From: Shewanella profunda
GTDB lineage: Bacteria > Pseudomonadota > Gammaproteobacteria > Enterobacterales > Shewanellaceae
Reading direction: 5' to 3'
DNA length: 64,000 nt
Assembly: GCF_023283765.1 (NCBI RefSeq)
Contig: NZ_JAKILG010000012.1
Location: forward strand, 1-64,000
Shown here: piece after piece, positions 45,627 through 54,418 of the stretch
Position numbering within the stretch: position 1 is the first letter of the stretch
Layout: each line of letters opens with the position of its first letter
Position numbers and translations under genes: made by a program
The notes under the pieces: model-generated
Told to the model about the DNA's origin: nothing
The model's input: only the letters and a program-made list of their open reading frames with translations
Databases searched by the model: none

Positions 45627-47228
45627 TTAAGCTTGGTCTTTGAGTTCGCGACGCAGAATTTTACCTACGGTACTCTTTGGCAATTGCGCCATAAATTCAA
45701 TTATTTTGGGCAATTTGTAGCCTGTTAATTGCTCGCGGCAATAACGTAAAATCGCACTTTTAGCCTGTTCATGATCGAGAGCATTGTCCTTGAGGACGAT
45801 AAAGGCTTTTACCGCCTCCCCCGAGTGCTCATCTTTTACGCCAACAACGGCGCACTCAATGATATCGGGGTGACTGGCTAATACATTCTCTACCTCATTG
45901 GGATAGACGTTAAAGCCAGAAACTATGATCATATCTTTTTTGCGATCGACAATTTGGTGAAAACCTTCCTCGGTGGCGATGGCAATGTCCCCTGTTTTGA
46001 AAAAACCATCTTCAGTCATCGCATTGGCGGTTTCCTGTGGATTATTCCAATACCCAAGCATTACCTGCGGGCCGCGGGCGGCAAGCTCTCCTGCGATACC
46101 TAACGGTACTTCGTTGTTATTTTCATCCAAGAGCTTAACTTCTGTACCAATCACGGGTTTACCTATAGTGCCAAGCTTTTGATAACCTGGTGAATTAAGT
46201 GAGATGACAGGTGATGTTTCGGAAAGGCCATAACCTTCACTGATCATATTGCCCGTGGTTTGCTGCCAAATATTGGCTGCCGCGGCGGTGAGTGCTGTAC
46301 CGCCAGAGATAGTAATTTTTAAGTGGCTAAAGTCGAGTGCTTTAAATTCGGGTTGATGGCACAGGGCGACAAATAGCGTGTTCAGTCCGGCAAAGCCAGT
46401 AAAAGGGTATTTAGCTAAGGTTTTTATCAAGCCGCTGATATCCCGCGGATTAGGGATCAGAACTGAGCAACCTCCGCACTCAAAATACAGCACTAGGTTC
46501 ACCATAAAAGCATAAATATGGTAAATCGGTAATGGCGCAACGAAGATATCTTCGCCTTCAGATATCACGCTACCAATGCGGGATTTTACCTGCGCTGCGT
46601 TGGCGAGCATATTACCGTGGGTTAACATGGCTCCCTTAGATAATCCGGTTGTACCGCCCGTGTATTGCAGTGCAGAAAGATCATCGAGTGTAGGTACAAC
46701 GCGGGTAAAGGTCAGTTCGGCTCCTTGCTTTAAAATCTGACAGAACGTGATGTTTTTGAGGCCTGTCTTAGGTTGAATTTGAGGCTCTATTAAATCCAAA
46801 GCGTGGGTTGAGATAACTAACTCTATCCCGGTTGTTGCGACCACTTTTGCTAAGGTTGGCAGTAAATCCGATAGTACGACTAAGGCTTTGGCTCCTGAAT
46901 CATTAAACTGATGAATAAGTTCACGCTCGGTATAGAGAGGATTGGTGTTTACAAGAATGAGCCCAGCCCTGATAGCACCGTAGGCTGCAATAACAAATTG
47001 AGTGATATTAGGTAATTGGATGGCAATACGATCGCCAGGTTTGAGTTGGGTCTTATTTTGCAAATAGGCGGCAAAGTAACGGGAATCGCGCTCTATCTCA
47101 TTAAAACTGCTGGTTTTACCCAAGCAGGCATAGGCGGGTTTGTCACCATAGCGTAGGCTGGTTTTTTCGATCAGATCGACGAGTGATGAGTAGCCTAGTT
47201 TGAGTTGGGAGTCTTGATCATATGCCAT
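45627..47228 (-). CDS. fadD: Long-chain fatty acid-CoA ligase (FadD-type)
   Basis: Adenylate-forming enzyme that activates fatty acids for beta-oxidation, 533 residues. The start is ATG at 47228 (MAYDQDSQLKLG) after GAGG; a TTG five codons upstream is less likely. Motifs: YTGGTTGLSKGAM near residue 190 (AMP-binding P-loop), SEGYGLSETSPV near 323, GFFKTGDIA near 406, and DRKKDMIIVSGFNVYPNEVE near 428. It is one of probably several FadD-like ligases in such a genome, so the symbol marks the family. Confidence 0.88.
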   Translation of the reverse strand: MAYDQDSQLKLGYSSLVDLIEKTSLRYGDKPAYACLGKTSSFNEIERDSRYFAAYLQNKTQLKPGDRIAIQLPNITQFVIAAYGAIRAGLILVNTNPLYTERELIHQFNDSGAKALVVLSDLLPTLAKVVATTGIELVISTHALDLIEPQIQPKTGLKNITFCQILKQGAELTFTRVVPTLDDLSALQYTGGTTGLSKGAMLTHGNMLANAAQVKSRIGSVISEGEDIFVAPLPIYHIYAFMVNLVLYFECGGCSVLIPNPRDISGLIKTLAKYPFTGFAGLNTLFVALCHQPEFKALDFSHLKITISGGTALTAAAANIWQQTTGNMISEGYGLSETSPVISLNSPGYQKLGTIGKPVIGTEVKLLDENNNEVPLGIAGELAARGPQVMLGYWNNPQETANAMTEDGFFKTGDIAIATEEGFHQIVDRKKDMIIVSGFNVYPNEVENVLASHPDIIECAVVGVKDEHSGEAVKAFIVLKDNALDHEQAKSAILRYCREQLTGYKLPKIIEFMAQLPKSTVGKILRRELKDQA

Positions 47229-47265
47229 ACTTAACTGCCTCAATTATGTGTTTATTCGTTGTTAT

Positions 47266-47310
47266 TATTTTGAAATCAAAATATGTCTAGATTAGAGGTT
47301 TTTTACCTCT
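47266..47310. promoter_or_regulatory. Two palindromes in the fadD-like upstream region
   Basis: The 321-base gap 47229-47549 has no gene. It holds TATTTTGA-AA-TCAAAATA (47266-47283) and AGAGGT-TTTTT-ACCTCT (47294-47310). The first lies 38 bp before the start codon and looks like a regulator operator; I cannot match it with confidence to FadR, PsrA or FabR. The second may be an RNA hairpin in the leader. Confidence 0.4.
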
Positions 47311-47549
47311 TAGGTCAATGTTTATCGAGAAAAACATCTCTAGGTTGAGAGCGCTATCTTTATGTAACAAATAATCTTTTTACTCTAAAAGCTAACGACT
47401 TACCTCTAGTTTGAGTTTTATTTATGGTCGCAGGATTTGAGTTAATACTGAATTAATTTTGTTTACATCAAGTATGGAAAAATGAGGTGTCTTGTAGTTA
47501 TTAGTTACCTGCTTATTTCTTTTGGGGTGGCATAATTTAATGTGTATTT

Positions 47550-48341
47550 TTATGCTGATCCGGCTGGCAGTTTTTCATCTTTACGTAGAGTGAGCACTTC
47601 ATAACCGGAACTCGTTACTAAAATCGTGTGCTCTGATTGTGCTGATAGCTTTTTGTCACGAGTAATGACAGTCCATCCATCTTTTTTTGTTTTCACTTTT
47701 TCTGAACCTTGGTTCACCATAGGCTCTATTGTAAAAATCATGCCCTCTTTCAGTATAAGACCATGATTTTTATGTCCATAGTGAAGTATTTGTGGTTCTT
47801 CATGCATTTCTCGACCAATTCCATGCCCACAATATTCTCTTACAACGCTGTAGCCGTGATCCTCGACATATCGTTGGATGGCATAGCCAATATCCCCAAG
47901 TCTGGCACCTGGCTTAACTTGCTTAATACCTTCCCACATAGCAGAGTAAGTAACCTCCACTAGCTTAGTGGCTAAAGGCATTGCTTCTGGCATCACATAC
48001 ATTTTACTAGAGTCAGCAATAAAACCATTTTTCTCTAACGTAATATCTAAATTGATAATATCTCGATTTTTAAGGTGTTGGTTCACAGAAGGAACACCAT
48101 GACAGACGACTTCATTGATGGATGAATTTAGCACATATTGATAGCCATATTGCCCCTTGCTAGCGGGTCGAGCATTGAGCTCATTAACAATAAAGTCTTC
48201 AACTTTGTTGTTAATGTCCATAGTCGTTAAACCCGGCCTTACGTACGAGTCCAACATATGAAACACCTGTGCAAGTAGCGCCCCAGCGTTGCGCATCAAT
48301 TCGATTTCTGCGGCAGATTTGATGTTCACGCTGTTATTCAT
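47550..48341 (-). CDS. map: Type I methionine aminopeptidase (accessory copy, linked to ParD-like gene)
   Basis: Removes N-terminal Met from nascent proteins, 263 residues, the length of E. coli MetAP. All catalytic residues can be found: VVCHGVPS (His), NLDITLEKNGFIADSSKM (two Asp), GHGIGREMHEEP (His), TIEPMVN (Glu) and SEHTILVT (Glu). The start overlaps by eight bases the ParD-like gene upstream, so the two are translationally coupled. A housekeeping map normally sits next to rpsB, so this should be a second copy with a special role; that is inference. Confidence 0.93.
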   Translation of the reverse strand: MNNSVNIKSAAEIELMRNAGALLAQVFHMLDSYVRPGLTTMDINNKVEDFIVNELNARPASKGQYGYQYVLNSSINEVVCHGVPSVNQHLKNRDIINLDITLEKNGFIADSSKMYVMPEAMPLATKLVEVTYSAMWEGIKQVKPGARLGDIGYAIQRYVEDHGYSVVREYCGHGIGREMHEEPQILHYGHKNHGLILKEGMIFTIEPMVNQGSEKVKTKKDGWTVITRDKKLSAQSEHTILVTSSGYEVLTLRKDEKLPAGSA

Positions 48342-48558
48342 CAGCCATTGCCCTAGTTAATGTGGCATTTGCAACATTAACATCCGCCGACTTCATCAGA
48401 TCTGAGACTATTTGGTTGAATGAGAGCTGTGGGTGAAGCTCTGCTAACATGCCGATCTTTATCCAGAATTCGGCTTGTGAATTAATAGAACGCGACATAA
48501 CGGAACTGGCTTTTCTGAGTTCCTCATGAAGTTCTTCTGAAATTTTTACTATACCCAT
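48334..48558 (-). CDS. ParD-like (DUF3423) protein, antitoxin-like
   Basis: A 74-residue protein starting MGIVKISEELHEELRKAS; an ATG three codons earlier is also possible and neither has a clear ribosome site. The VKISEELHEELRKAS beta-helix start suggests a ribbon-helix-helix DNA-binding fold, and SINSQAEFWIKIGMLAELHP is the recognisable family core. The family is described as ParD-like antitoxin, but no ParE toxin is present. The partner is a complete methionine aminopeptidase, overlapping by eight bases. ATATG repeats 11 bp apart (48573 and 48584) just upstream could be an autoregulatory site. Confidence 0.82.
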   Translation of the reverse strand: MGIVKISEELHEELRKASSVMSRSINSQAEFWIKIGMLAELHPQLSFNQIVSDLMKSADVNVANATLTRAMADE

Positions 48559-48794
48559 AACTATCATTTAATATATGAAACGTATATGTATTGTATTCTA
48601 ATTGTAGTGGGTTAAGTCAATAGCTAAAATGTGGGCTTAAGTCAGAAAAGTAGTGTGGAGGTGTAAAAGCTACTGAATAAGGGATTGGTTTTAATCAACA
48701 TTTATACTGGTTTGTTGAATGTACATGTTAATTTATAAGTTATTGTAAAGTATGCAAATTAATGAAGTGTATGCTGCGTGGCGACATTATTCAC

Positions 48795-48822
48795 AGTGCT
48801 TGGATGCACCTCCAAGCACTGC
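48795..48822 (-). terminator. Hairpin downstream of ccoG
   Basis: CAGTGCTTGGA and TCCAAGCACTG arms around TGCACC, 17 bases past the ccoG stop. No T-tract, so it may protect the 3' end rather than terminate. Confidence 0.5.
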
Positions 48823-48838
48823 ACATAGGGAAAATTAT

Positions 48839-50314
48839 TTAGGGACTAAAAAACCCAGTTTCTTGGCTAACTTGCTGCTTTGGTTCTTTAAGATCTGTGA
48901 CCGAGAATCGGATCACTTTACGCCCCGAAGGGACATTATCTTTATCGGCGAGGACGGTAACGGGATAGTCAATCTGTTCGCCCGCGGCCAAGGTAATAAT
49001 AGGATCAGCAATCAAGCTAAAAGGCATTTCACTGTCGACGGCAAGCTGATATTGCTTAGTGTTCTGTGTCTTGTTGCGGATCTTCAGTTGATAGGTATTT
49101 TCAATCTTATTGTTCGAGGTTTCACGGTACAGACTTTGGCGATCGCGTATCACGTTAAGCTGAATTTCGCTGCGGCTATTTAAATCCAACCCAATAACAA
49201 TCAGCATGATGATTACCGCAGCACCGTAGCCTAAGAAACGGGGTGAGCGCCAATAGGAATGGGCTGCTCCTTTTAGATCATTTTCACTCATATAACCGAT
49301 AAGATTTTGTTTGTAATCGAATTTCAACATGGTTTCATTGCAAGCATCGACACAGGCTCCGCAGTTGATGCACTCATATTGCAAGCCGTTACGAATATCA
49401 ATTCCGGTCGGGCACACTTCAACACACAAATTACAGTCAACGCAGTCTCCTAAAGTAGGGTCACCGAGATTGGTTTCTTGCTTACGCTTACGTGGGCCGC
49501 GGGATTCACCCCGTTGTGCATCGTAGGTTACAGTCTTAGTATTGGCGTCGAACATCACCGCTTGGAAGCGCGAATAAGGGCAGCAATGCAGACACATTTG
49601 CTCGCGCATCCAACCAGCATTGAGATAGGTACAAATGGCGAAGAACCAGACCCAGCAAGTAACCCAGAAGCTGGCATTACCTGTGAATATATCTAAATAG
49701 AGTTCGCGGGCTGGAATAAAATAGCCAATAAAACCACAACCAGTGAGCAGGGCTGCGAGTCCCCATAGGCTGTGTTTTGCAGTTCTTTTACGGATTTTAT
49801 TCGCCGTCCAAGGGGCTCTATCGAGTAATTTGCGTTTGTTGTTATTGCCTTCGATGCGGGTTTCTATCCATACATAGATAAAGGTCCACGCGGTTTGTGG
49901 GCAAAGATAGCCGCACCATACGCGACCCCAGAAGACGGTGATAAAAAACAAACCAAAAGCCGCAGCGATAAAAATCCATGCTAATAGCGTAAAATCCTGC
50001 GGCCAGAGGGTTAATCCAAAAAAGAAAAATTGCTGCTGACTCACATCCAAAAGTATTGCTTGGCGACCATCAATGGATATAAACGGTAGGGCGAAAAATA
50101 GCACAATTAACAGGCTATTCATCATGGTTCTTAAGCGTTGAAAATAGCCCTTTTGTTCACGAAAATGAATTCTGCCCGAGGCTGCGACATTTTCCGCGGA
50201 TGAGATAGCCTTGGTGGTCACTTTAGGGGCTGTTGAAATATCTTTAATAGGGATAAATTGCTCGGCTGAGGAACGTTTTGCGCTTGTACTCTGGTTTATA
50301 TCGCTCTTTGGCAT
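48839..50314 (-). CDS. ccoG: Cytochrome c oxidase accessory protein CcoG (FixG/RdxA)
   Basis: Membrane-bound double-cluster ferredoxin, 491 residues, implicated in copper reduction for assembly of cbb3 oxidase. Several helices (first about 65-85) lead to WGRVWCGYLCPQTAWTFIYV near residue 129. A bacterial 2x[4Fe-4S] region has CVDCNLCVEVCPTG near residue 288 and CINCGACVDAC, and the C-terminal Ig-like FixG domain begins near residue 380. It is separated from cbb3 genes. Upstream there is a sigma-54 promoter and two CGATATATCG-type sites, and the neighbouring gene encodes a sigma-54 activator. Confidence 0.94.
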   Translation of the reverse strand: MPKSDINQSTSAKRSSAEQFIPIKDISTAPKVTTKAISSAENVAASGRIHFREQKGYFQRLRTMMNSLLIVLFFALPFISIDGRQAILLDVSQQQFFFFGLTLWPQDFTLLAWIFIAAAFGLFFITVFWGRVWCGYLCPQTAWTFIYVWIETRIEGNNNKRKLLDRAPWTANKIRKRTAKHSLWGLAALLTGCGFIGYFIPARELYLDIFTGNASFWVTCWVWFFAICTYLNAGWMREQMCLHCCPYSRFQAVMFDANTKTVTYDAQRGESRGPRKRKQETNLGDPTLGDCVDCNLCVEVCPTGIDIRNGLQYECINCGACVDACNETMLKFDYKQNLIGYMSENDLKGAAHSYWRSPRFLGYGAAVIIMLIVIGLDLNSRSEIQLNVIRDRQSLYRETSNNKIENTYQLKIRNKTQNTKQYQLAVDSEMPFSLIADPIITLAAGEQIDYPVTVLADKDNVPSGRKVIRFSVTDLKEPKQQVSQETGFFSP

Positions 50315-50353
50315 AAGAGGGTCCTAACTGCTTTAATAAGATTTACCCCCTAT

Positions 50354-50369
50354 AGCAAGCGTCAGGCCA
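50354..50369 (-). promoter_or_regulatory. Sigma-54 promoter of ccoG
   Basis: Read on the minus strand TGGCCTGACGCTTGCT fits TGGCACG-N4-TTGCW with GG and GC elements correctly spaced and two mismatches (A to C, C to T). It ends 40 bases before the ccoG start. Its match supports activation by the adjacent sigma-54 activator. Confidence 0.75.
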
Positions 50370-50432
50370 AGATTTTATTGATTTAATCTATTGATATTTA
50401 TGGTTAAAGTTAAATCACTCTTTTACTTGTGT

Positions 50433-50464
50433 CACGATATATCGCGTATTGGTGATATATCGTG
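50433..50464. promoter_or_regulatory. Pair of CGATATATCG-type sites upstream of ccoG
   Basis: CACGATATATCGCG (50433-50446) and GGTGATATATCGTG (50451-50464) are in inverted orientation about 18 bp apart, roughly 65-95 bp before the sigma-54 promoter. They are probably enhancer sites for the sigma-54 activator. Confidence 0.7.
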
Positions 50465-50483
50465 TATTTGGTTTATTAGATCA

Positions 50484-51950
50484 TTAATCCGCTTCATTGG
50501 GTTGTCGTTGGATCCCCAGCTTTTTCATCCGCGATCTTAGCGTACTGGGCGGCACTCCTAAGATATTTGCGGCACCAGAAGGCCCTGATATACGCCAATT
50601 TAAGCGTCTAAGCGTTTGTTCTATATGCCATGCTTCAGCTTCTGCTAGGGTTTGAGGCTGAAACGATAGATGCAGCGTGCTTAAATTATCGGTTGGCATT
50701 GCATGGATTTGTAAAATATCTCCTTGGGTGAGAATTGCTTCACGCTCAAGGATGTTTTGCAGCTCGCGCACATTTCCCGGCCAAGTGTATGCCATCAGTT
50801 TTTGTAGTCCCTTTTGGCTGACTCCGCGGATTTTTTTACCGAGTTTTCGATTCAAGTTATGGAGTATATGGTTGACCAGTTCAGGAATATCATCCAGCCT
50901 CGCTCGCAGTGGTGGTACCTGAATTGGGAATACATTCAAACGGTAATAGAGATCCATTCGAAATAATCCCTGTTCGACTCGCTTGAGTAAATCGTGGTGA
51001 CTGGCAGCGACTAAGCGAATATCCACTTGGATGGTTTCGCTGCCGCCGAGGCGTTCAAAGGATTGCTCTTGGATGACTCGCAGCAGTTTTGATTGAGCTT
51101 CTAAGCTGAGCTCTGCTACTTCATCGAGAAACAGTGTGCCCTGATGGGCAAGCTCGAAGCGGCCTTTACGACGGCTAGTTGCGCCAGTAAATGCACCTTT
51201 CTCATGACCAAAGAGTTCACTTTCCAATAAAGAGGCCGAGAAAGCAGCGCAGTTAACACTGATCATGGGCTTATCTTTACGGTGACTGAGCTGATGTAAG
51301 TTGCGGGCTACTAATTCTTTGCCTGTTCCATTTTCACCACAAATCAACACTGTACTGTCGGTGTTGGCTACCATATGTAATTGTTGGATCATGTGGCGGA
51401 TAACATTGCTATTACCGGAAATATCCACATCGCCCGTTTTATCTGCTAACTCGGCTTGCAGGTAATGGTTTTCCGAAGCCAGACGCTCGGATAAGGCTTG
51501 CACTTGGATTAAGGCTTGACGTAATGACTGCTCAGTTTGTTTTTGAATACTAATATCACGAAATATCGCGACTACGCCGATAAGCTGATTATCTCGATAT
51601 ACGGGGGTTGAGCTGTAATGCACGGGAAAGCTACTACCGTCTTTACGCCAAAAAACATCGTGGGTGATCTCGCGGGTGATGCCATCCTTTAAGGTGTTGT
51701 AAATTGGGCAATCTTCTTGGGGATAATGGCTACCATCCGCATGGCTGTGATGATGACAATTATGGATATTTTTGCCAAGTAACTCCGCATTTTTCCAACC
51801 AGTCATCCGTTCGGCCGCTGGATTTATAAAAACGGCATTTCCAGTTAAATCAAAACCATAAATACCTTCACCTACGGCATTTAGGAGCAACTGATTCTCT
51901 GGCAGAAAATGGTTATCCAATGGTTCTTTGGGGGACGAAAGCTTAGCCAT
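50484..51950 (-). CDS. Sigma-54-dependent transcriptional activator (PAS-AAA+-Fis)
   Basis: 488 residues. A PAS domain (about 20-135) contains a His/Cys-bearing segment ([18 protein letters not shown]) that could sense metal, heme or redox. An AAA+ domain follows (Walker [10 protein letters not shown] near residue 206, GAFTGA at [14 protein letters not shown], Walker [12 protein letters not shown]). A Fis-type HTH at the C-terminus includes [20 protein letters not shown]. Its operators flank the gene. It probably activates ccoG and represses itself. No sensor kinase is visible; the PAS domain likely gives the signal. Confidence 0.92.
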   Translation of the reverse strand: MAKLSSPKEPLDNHFLPENQLLLNAVGEGIYGFDLTGNAVFINPAAERMTGWKNAELLGKNIHNCHHHSHADGSHYPQEDCPIYNTLKDGITREITHDVFWRKDGSSFPVHYSSTPVYRDNQLIGVVAIFRDISIQKQTEQSLRQALIQVQALSERLASENHYLQAELADKTGDVDISGNSNVIRHMIQQLHMVANTDSTVLICGENGTGKELVARNLHQLSHRKDKPMISVNCAAFSASLLESELFGHEKGAFTGATSRRKGRFELAHQGTLFLDEVAELSLEAQSKLLRVIQEQSFERLGGSETIQVDIRLVAASHHDLLKRVEQGLFRMDLYYRLNVFPIQVPPLRARLDDIPELVNHILHNLNRKLGKKIRGVSQKGLQKLMAYTWPGNVRELQNILEREAILTQGDILQIHAMPTDNLSTLHLSFQPQTLAEAEAWHIEQTLRRLNWRISGPSGAANILGVPPSTLRSRMKKLGIQRQPNEAD

Positions 51951-51984
51951 AAGCCGATTACCTAGGTAGCGAGCAGATGGTTTG

Positions 51985-52055
51985 ATTATACACTTTATAT
52001 CTTGGCGATATATCGTGACTTTAGTGTTTGCTTTACAGCGTTATTCGATATATCG
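51985..52055 (-). promoter_or_regulatory. Self-repressing promoter of the sigma-54 activator gene
   Basis: On the minus strand a perfect TATAAT lies at 51985-51990. CGATATATCG at 52006-52015 falls on the expected -35 position, and a second copy at 52046-52055 is 40 bp further upstream. Binding would block this sigma-70 promoter, suggesting autorepression. Confidence 0.6.
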
Positions 52056-52167
52056 CATTGAATGTGGTCTTTAGGGGGAGGCGGGCTAAGGTATTTTCCT
52101 GTAGTCGTCTTTCTTGTAGCCGTCGATGTAAAGTGAACTAATCAAAAGCCTTAAAGATGTTTTGATT

Positions 52168-52222
52168 AGTATTTAGGTGATTAGTATTCAGGTGATCAGT
52201 ATTCAGGTGATCAGTATTTAGG
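52168..52222. repeat. 15-bp tandem repeat (about 3.7 copies) over a gene end
   Basis: Units AGTATTTAGGTGATT, AGTATTCAGGTGATC, AGTATTCAGGTGATC and a partial copy start at 52168, 52183, 52198 and 52213. The stop codon of the minus-strand thioredoxin-like gene (52211-52213) lies inside it, so repeat changes may alter the C-terminus or 3' end. Confidence 0.75.
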
Positions 52223-52765
52223 ACGACCTTGGGCCGTGGCAAGGCCATTAAGCACATCATTGATACTTAATTTTGCTGGTAATACAATGCCTTTGGGTGA
52301 ACTTGGCCCATAGATTTTATTGTAGGGCGTGCCTGGTATTCCCTCATGGCGCATATAAGATTCAATCGTACTGTTTGATTCACTCCAATTGCCTTGCATT
52401 AAGATAATATTCTCGGCCATTAGCGCATTTACAATTTGCTCTCTGTGAGTCACATCGGCTTTATTGGTTTGGCAAATAGTGCACCAATCTGAAGTGATAT
52501 CGACAAAAACCGTATAACCCTGTGCGACCAGAGGAGCAATTTTTTCCGGCGCTAAGGTATGCCATTGGAGTTTTTGGTAAGCTTGATAATCTTCACCTTT
52601 ATGTACAAATCCGATAATACTGCCCAATCCTAAGGCAAAAAATCCCAAGATAAAAATCACCGATAATGGAATGGTCTTGCCCTTTTTCCTTTGCCATAGC
52701 AGAAGCAGAATGACACCGATTAATAAACTGAGAATAATAAAACTGATCAGGGTGATTGTGCCCAT
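52211..52765 (-). CDS. Membrane-anchored thioredoxin-like protein (DsbD C-terminal type)
   Basis: A 184-residue protein. The start is ATG at 52765 (MGTITLISFIILSLLIGVI) after GGAAGAG; an upstream ATG has no ribosome site. Two N-terminal helices (about 5-25 and 32-52) lead to a periplasmic thioredoxin fold with the redox motif WCTIC (TSDWCTICQTNKADVTHR) and a cis-Pro region near GIPGTPYNK. It resembles the gamma domain of DsbD without the transmembrane reductase, so the electron donor must be elsewhere. Its substrate could be a c-type cytochrome or a disulfide protein. It is upstream of the sigma-54 regulator but has its own strand order; a functional link to ccoG is speculative. Confidence 0.82.
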   Translation of the reverse strand: MGTITLISFIILSLLIGVILLLLWQRKKGKTIPLSVIFILGFFALGLGSIIGFVHKGEDYQAYQKLQWHTLAPEKIAPLVAQGYTVFVDITSDWCTICQTNKADVTHREQIVNALMAENIILMQGNWSESNSTIESYMRHEGIPGTPYNKIYGPSSPKGIVLPAKLSINDVLNGLATAQGRPKY

Positions 52766-52984
52766 GAACTCTTCCGCTTGAGGGTATTTAAGATAAATTG
52801 GCATTTATCTTAGTAGTTAGCGGCTTAAAACTACGTGAATTTATGAAATTTAATCCACTTAGATTTATGTTAGCTGATCCATGTTCCACAGCCGTGTATT
52901 AACATTAACGCCTTAGTAGGACGATGTTAGAATGTCGCTATGTTAAAACCCGTTGGGTTTATTTATTCCTTTTAGGACATATAC

Positions 52985-53599
52985 ATGAGTTTGAGTACTT
53001 GGTTTGGTTTATTGGCGATTTGTTGTTTGGGAGCTATGTCTCCGGGGCCGAGTTTAGCCATGGTGGTGCGTCATACGTTAGGGGGCGGGCGTGGTAAGGG
53101 GATTGTTTGTGCTTGGGCACATTCTATCGGGATTGGCATTTATGCCTTAGTCACTTTACTTGGTTTAGCCGTGGTACTTAAAAAAGCTCCCTTAATATTC
53201 AACGGAATTGCAATACTTGGTGCCTTATATCTGGCGTGGATGGGAGTTCAAGCATTGCGATCAAACTGTGGTGTGCAAGCTAAACTTGCCGCGGGTGAAC
53301 CTACCGATACGTTAACAGCGGCTAGAGATGGTCTTGCGATTTCCCTTTTTAACCCGAAAATCATGCTATTTTTTCTTGCGCTATTCAGTCAGTTTGTCAT
53401 GGTGGCAGACAGTATTACGGGACAAGCCTTGATAGTACTCACCCCTTTAATTGTCGACGGACTCTGGTATACCTTGATTGCTTTACTATTATCTCACTCT
53501 AGTGTGTTGCCTAAGCTCAGGGAAAAAGCGGGATTGATTGATAAATTGTCCGGTGTAGTCTTAATACTGTTAGCTATTCGAGTGATTTATACGCTCTAA
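52985..53599 (+). CDS. LysE family amino-acid/metabolite exporter
   Basis: A 204-residue inner-membrane exporter of the LysE/RhtB family with about six helices. The typical N-terminus (CCLGAMSPGPSLAMVVRHTL near residue 15) and SLFNPKIMLFFLALFSQFV near residue 119 are present. AGGAC precedes the ATG. Substrate not predictable from sequence. Confidence 0.9.
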   Translation: MSLSTWFGLLAICCLGAMSPGPSLAMVVRHTLGGGRGKGIVCAWAHSIGIGIYALVTLLGLAVVLKKAPLIFNGIAILGALYLAWMGVQALRSNCGVQAKLAAGEPTDTLTAARDGLAISLFNPKIMLFFLALFSQFVMVADSITGQALIVLTPLIVDGLWYTLIALLLSHSSVLPKLREKAGLIDKLSGVVLILLAIRVIYTL

Positions 53600-53620
53600 T
53601 TTTCACTTGACGTAAATTAA

Positions 53621-53650
53621 CAAAAACGCCATCAATCGATGGCGTTTTTG
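53621..53650. terminator. Bidirectional terminator between lysE-type gene and DUF3144 gene
   Basis: CAAAAACGCCATC-AATC-GATGGCGTTTTTG, symmetric, between converging genes. Confidence 0.93.
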
Positions 53651-53675
53651 TGATGGCTTTGAGGTAAAGGTATTA

Positions 53676-53999
53676 TCATCCCTTAAAGATTTGTACCGAA
53701 TCATCAGCTTGTGCTGGCGCAGATCCTTCCTGAGTAATAGGGGGATTAGCGATATGGTCTTCTAAATTATCACTAAGCATTTCACGATATTCAGAACTAA
53801 ACCATTCTAGGGCGCTGTCTTTTTCTGCACCTAAATCAGCAGACTTTATCGCAGCTTCAAAGGCATTAAAACGTGCAGCTGCAAAACGCAGGGCTGTGCC
53901 CACTTTACCTACATCCCCTTCTTGCTGGCTTAGCTGATTGGCTAAAGCAATAAATTGATCGGCAAGTTCAAAAATGGTGGTGTTGCTCGTTTCGGTCAT
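53676..53999 (-). CDS. DUF3144 family protein
   Basis: A 107-residue soluble protein, helical in the middle (FIALANQLSQQEGDVGKVGT near residue 17). Start taken as the ATG at 53999 (MTETSNTT); an in-frame start eight codons upstream has no better site. The family is widespread in gammaproteobacteria and unstudied. The acidic tail is probably flexible. Confidence 0.78.
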   Translation of the reverse strand: MTETSNTTIFELADQFIALANQLSQQEGDVGKVGTALRFAAARFNAFEAAIKSADLGAEKDSALEWFSSEYREMLSDNLEDHIANPPITQEGSAPAQADDSVQIFKG

Positions 54000-54266
54000 G
54001 GTGCTCACTCTGGAAAGTAACAAATCGATGGCCGATTCTATCCTAATTAGCGTCAGAAGGAATCGTTAAACATCAACTATTGGGATCTAGGTCGATGGTA
54101 ACTATCCCTAGGCTGGAGTCACAGTAAAGCGATAGTTTAGCGTTTTTCGTGTAAAAATAGCTGCATTGACTTGGATTATTATGGCTGGCTTTGCTTATGT
54201 TGGATCAGCAAGATTTAATTTGCTTTAAAGTCGTCCCAGTTGCTTTCATCTGGCAATTTTTTCATC

Positions 54267-54368
54267 CTATCGAAGATTCAAAAAGTTAATTGATACTGCT
54301 ACGGCTAAGATAGCCATAACTAAGGTAATCACGACAAGTTCAATAAAACGTATCGTTGGCTTGTCATT
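54267..54368 (-). pseudogene. Remnant of a type IV pilin-like N-terminus
   Basis: In the gap 54000-54418 a stop-bounded minus-strand frame reads RFIELVVITLVMAILAVAVS, then INFLNLR and a stop. It resembles the hydrophobic N-terminal helix of type IV pilins, including the Glu at mature position 5. However, the preceding residue is Thr instead of the cleavage Gly, and there is no start codon. The rest of the gene is absent. It may be a relic of a pseudopilin gene or a chance hydrophobic frame. Confidence 0.35.
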
Positions 54369-54418
54369 CTATGGCATGACTTTTAAGCTAGTCAGATTGT
54401 AATTTGAGGAAGTATATT

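Noticed and set aside
48752..49183. A 143-codon plus-strand frame beginning before the ccoG end
   Set aside because: It is antisense to the conserved C-terminal domain of ccoG.
50433..50464. Possible FNR box upstream of ccoG
   Set aside because: FNR needs TTGAT-N4-ATCAA; here GAT and ATC are two bases apart and TTG/CAA are missing. The motif repeats elsewhere in the same form, so a separate operator fits better.
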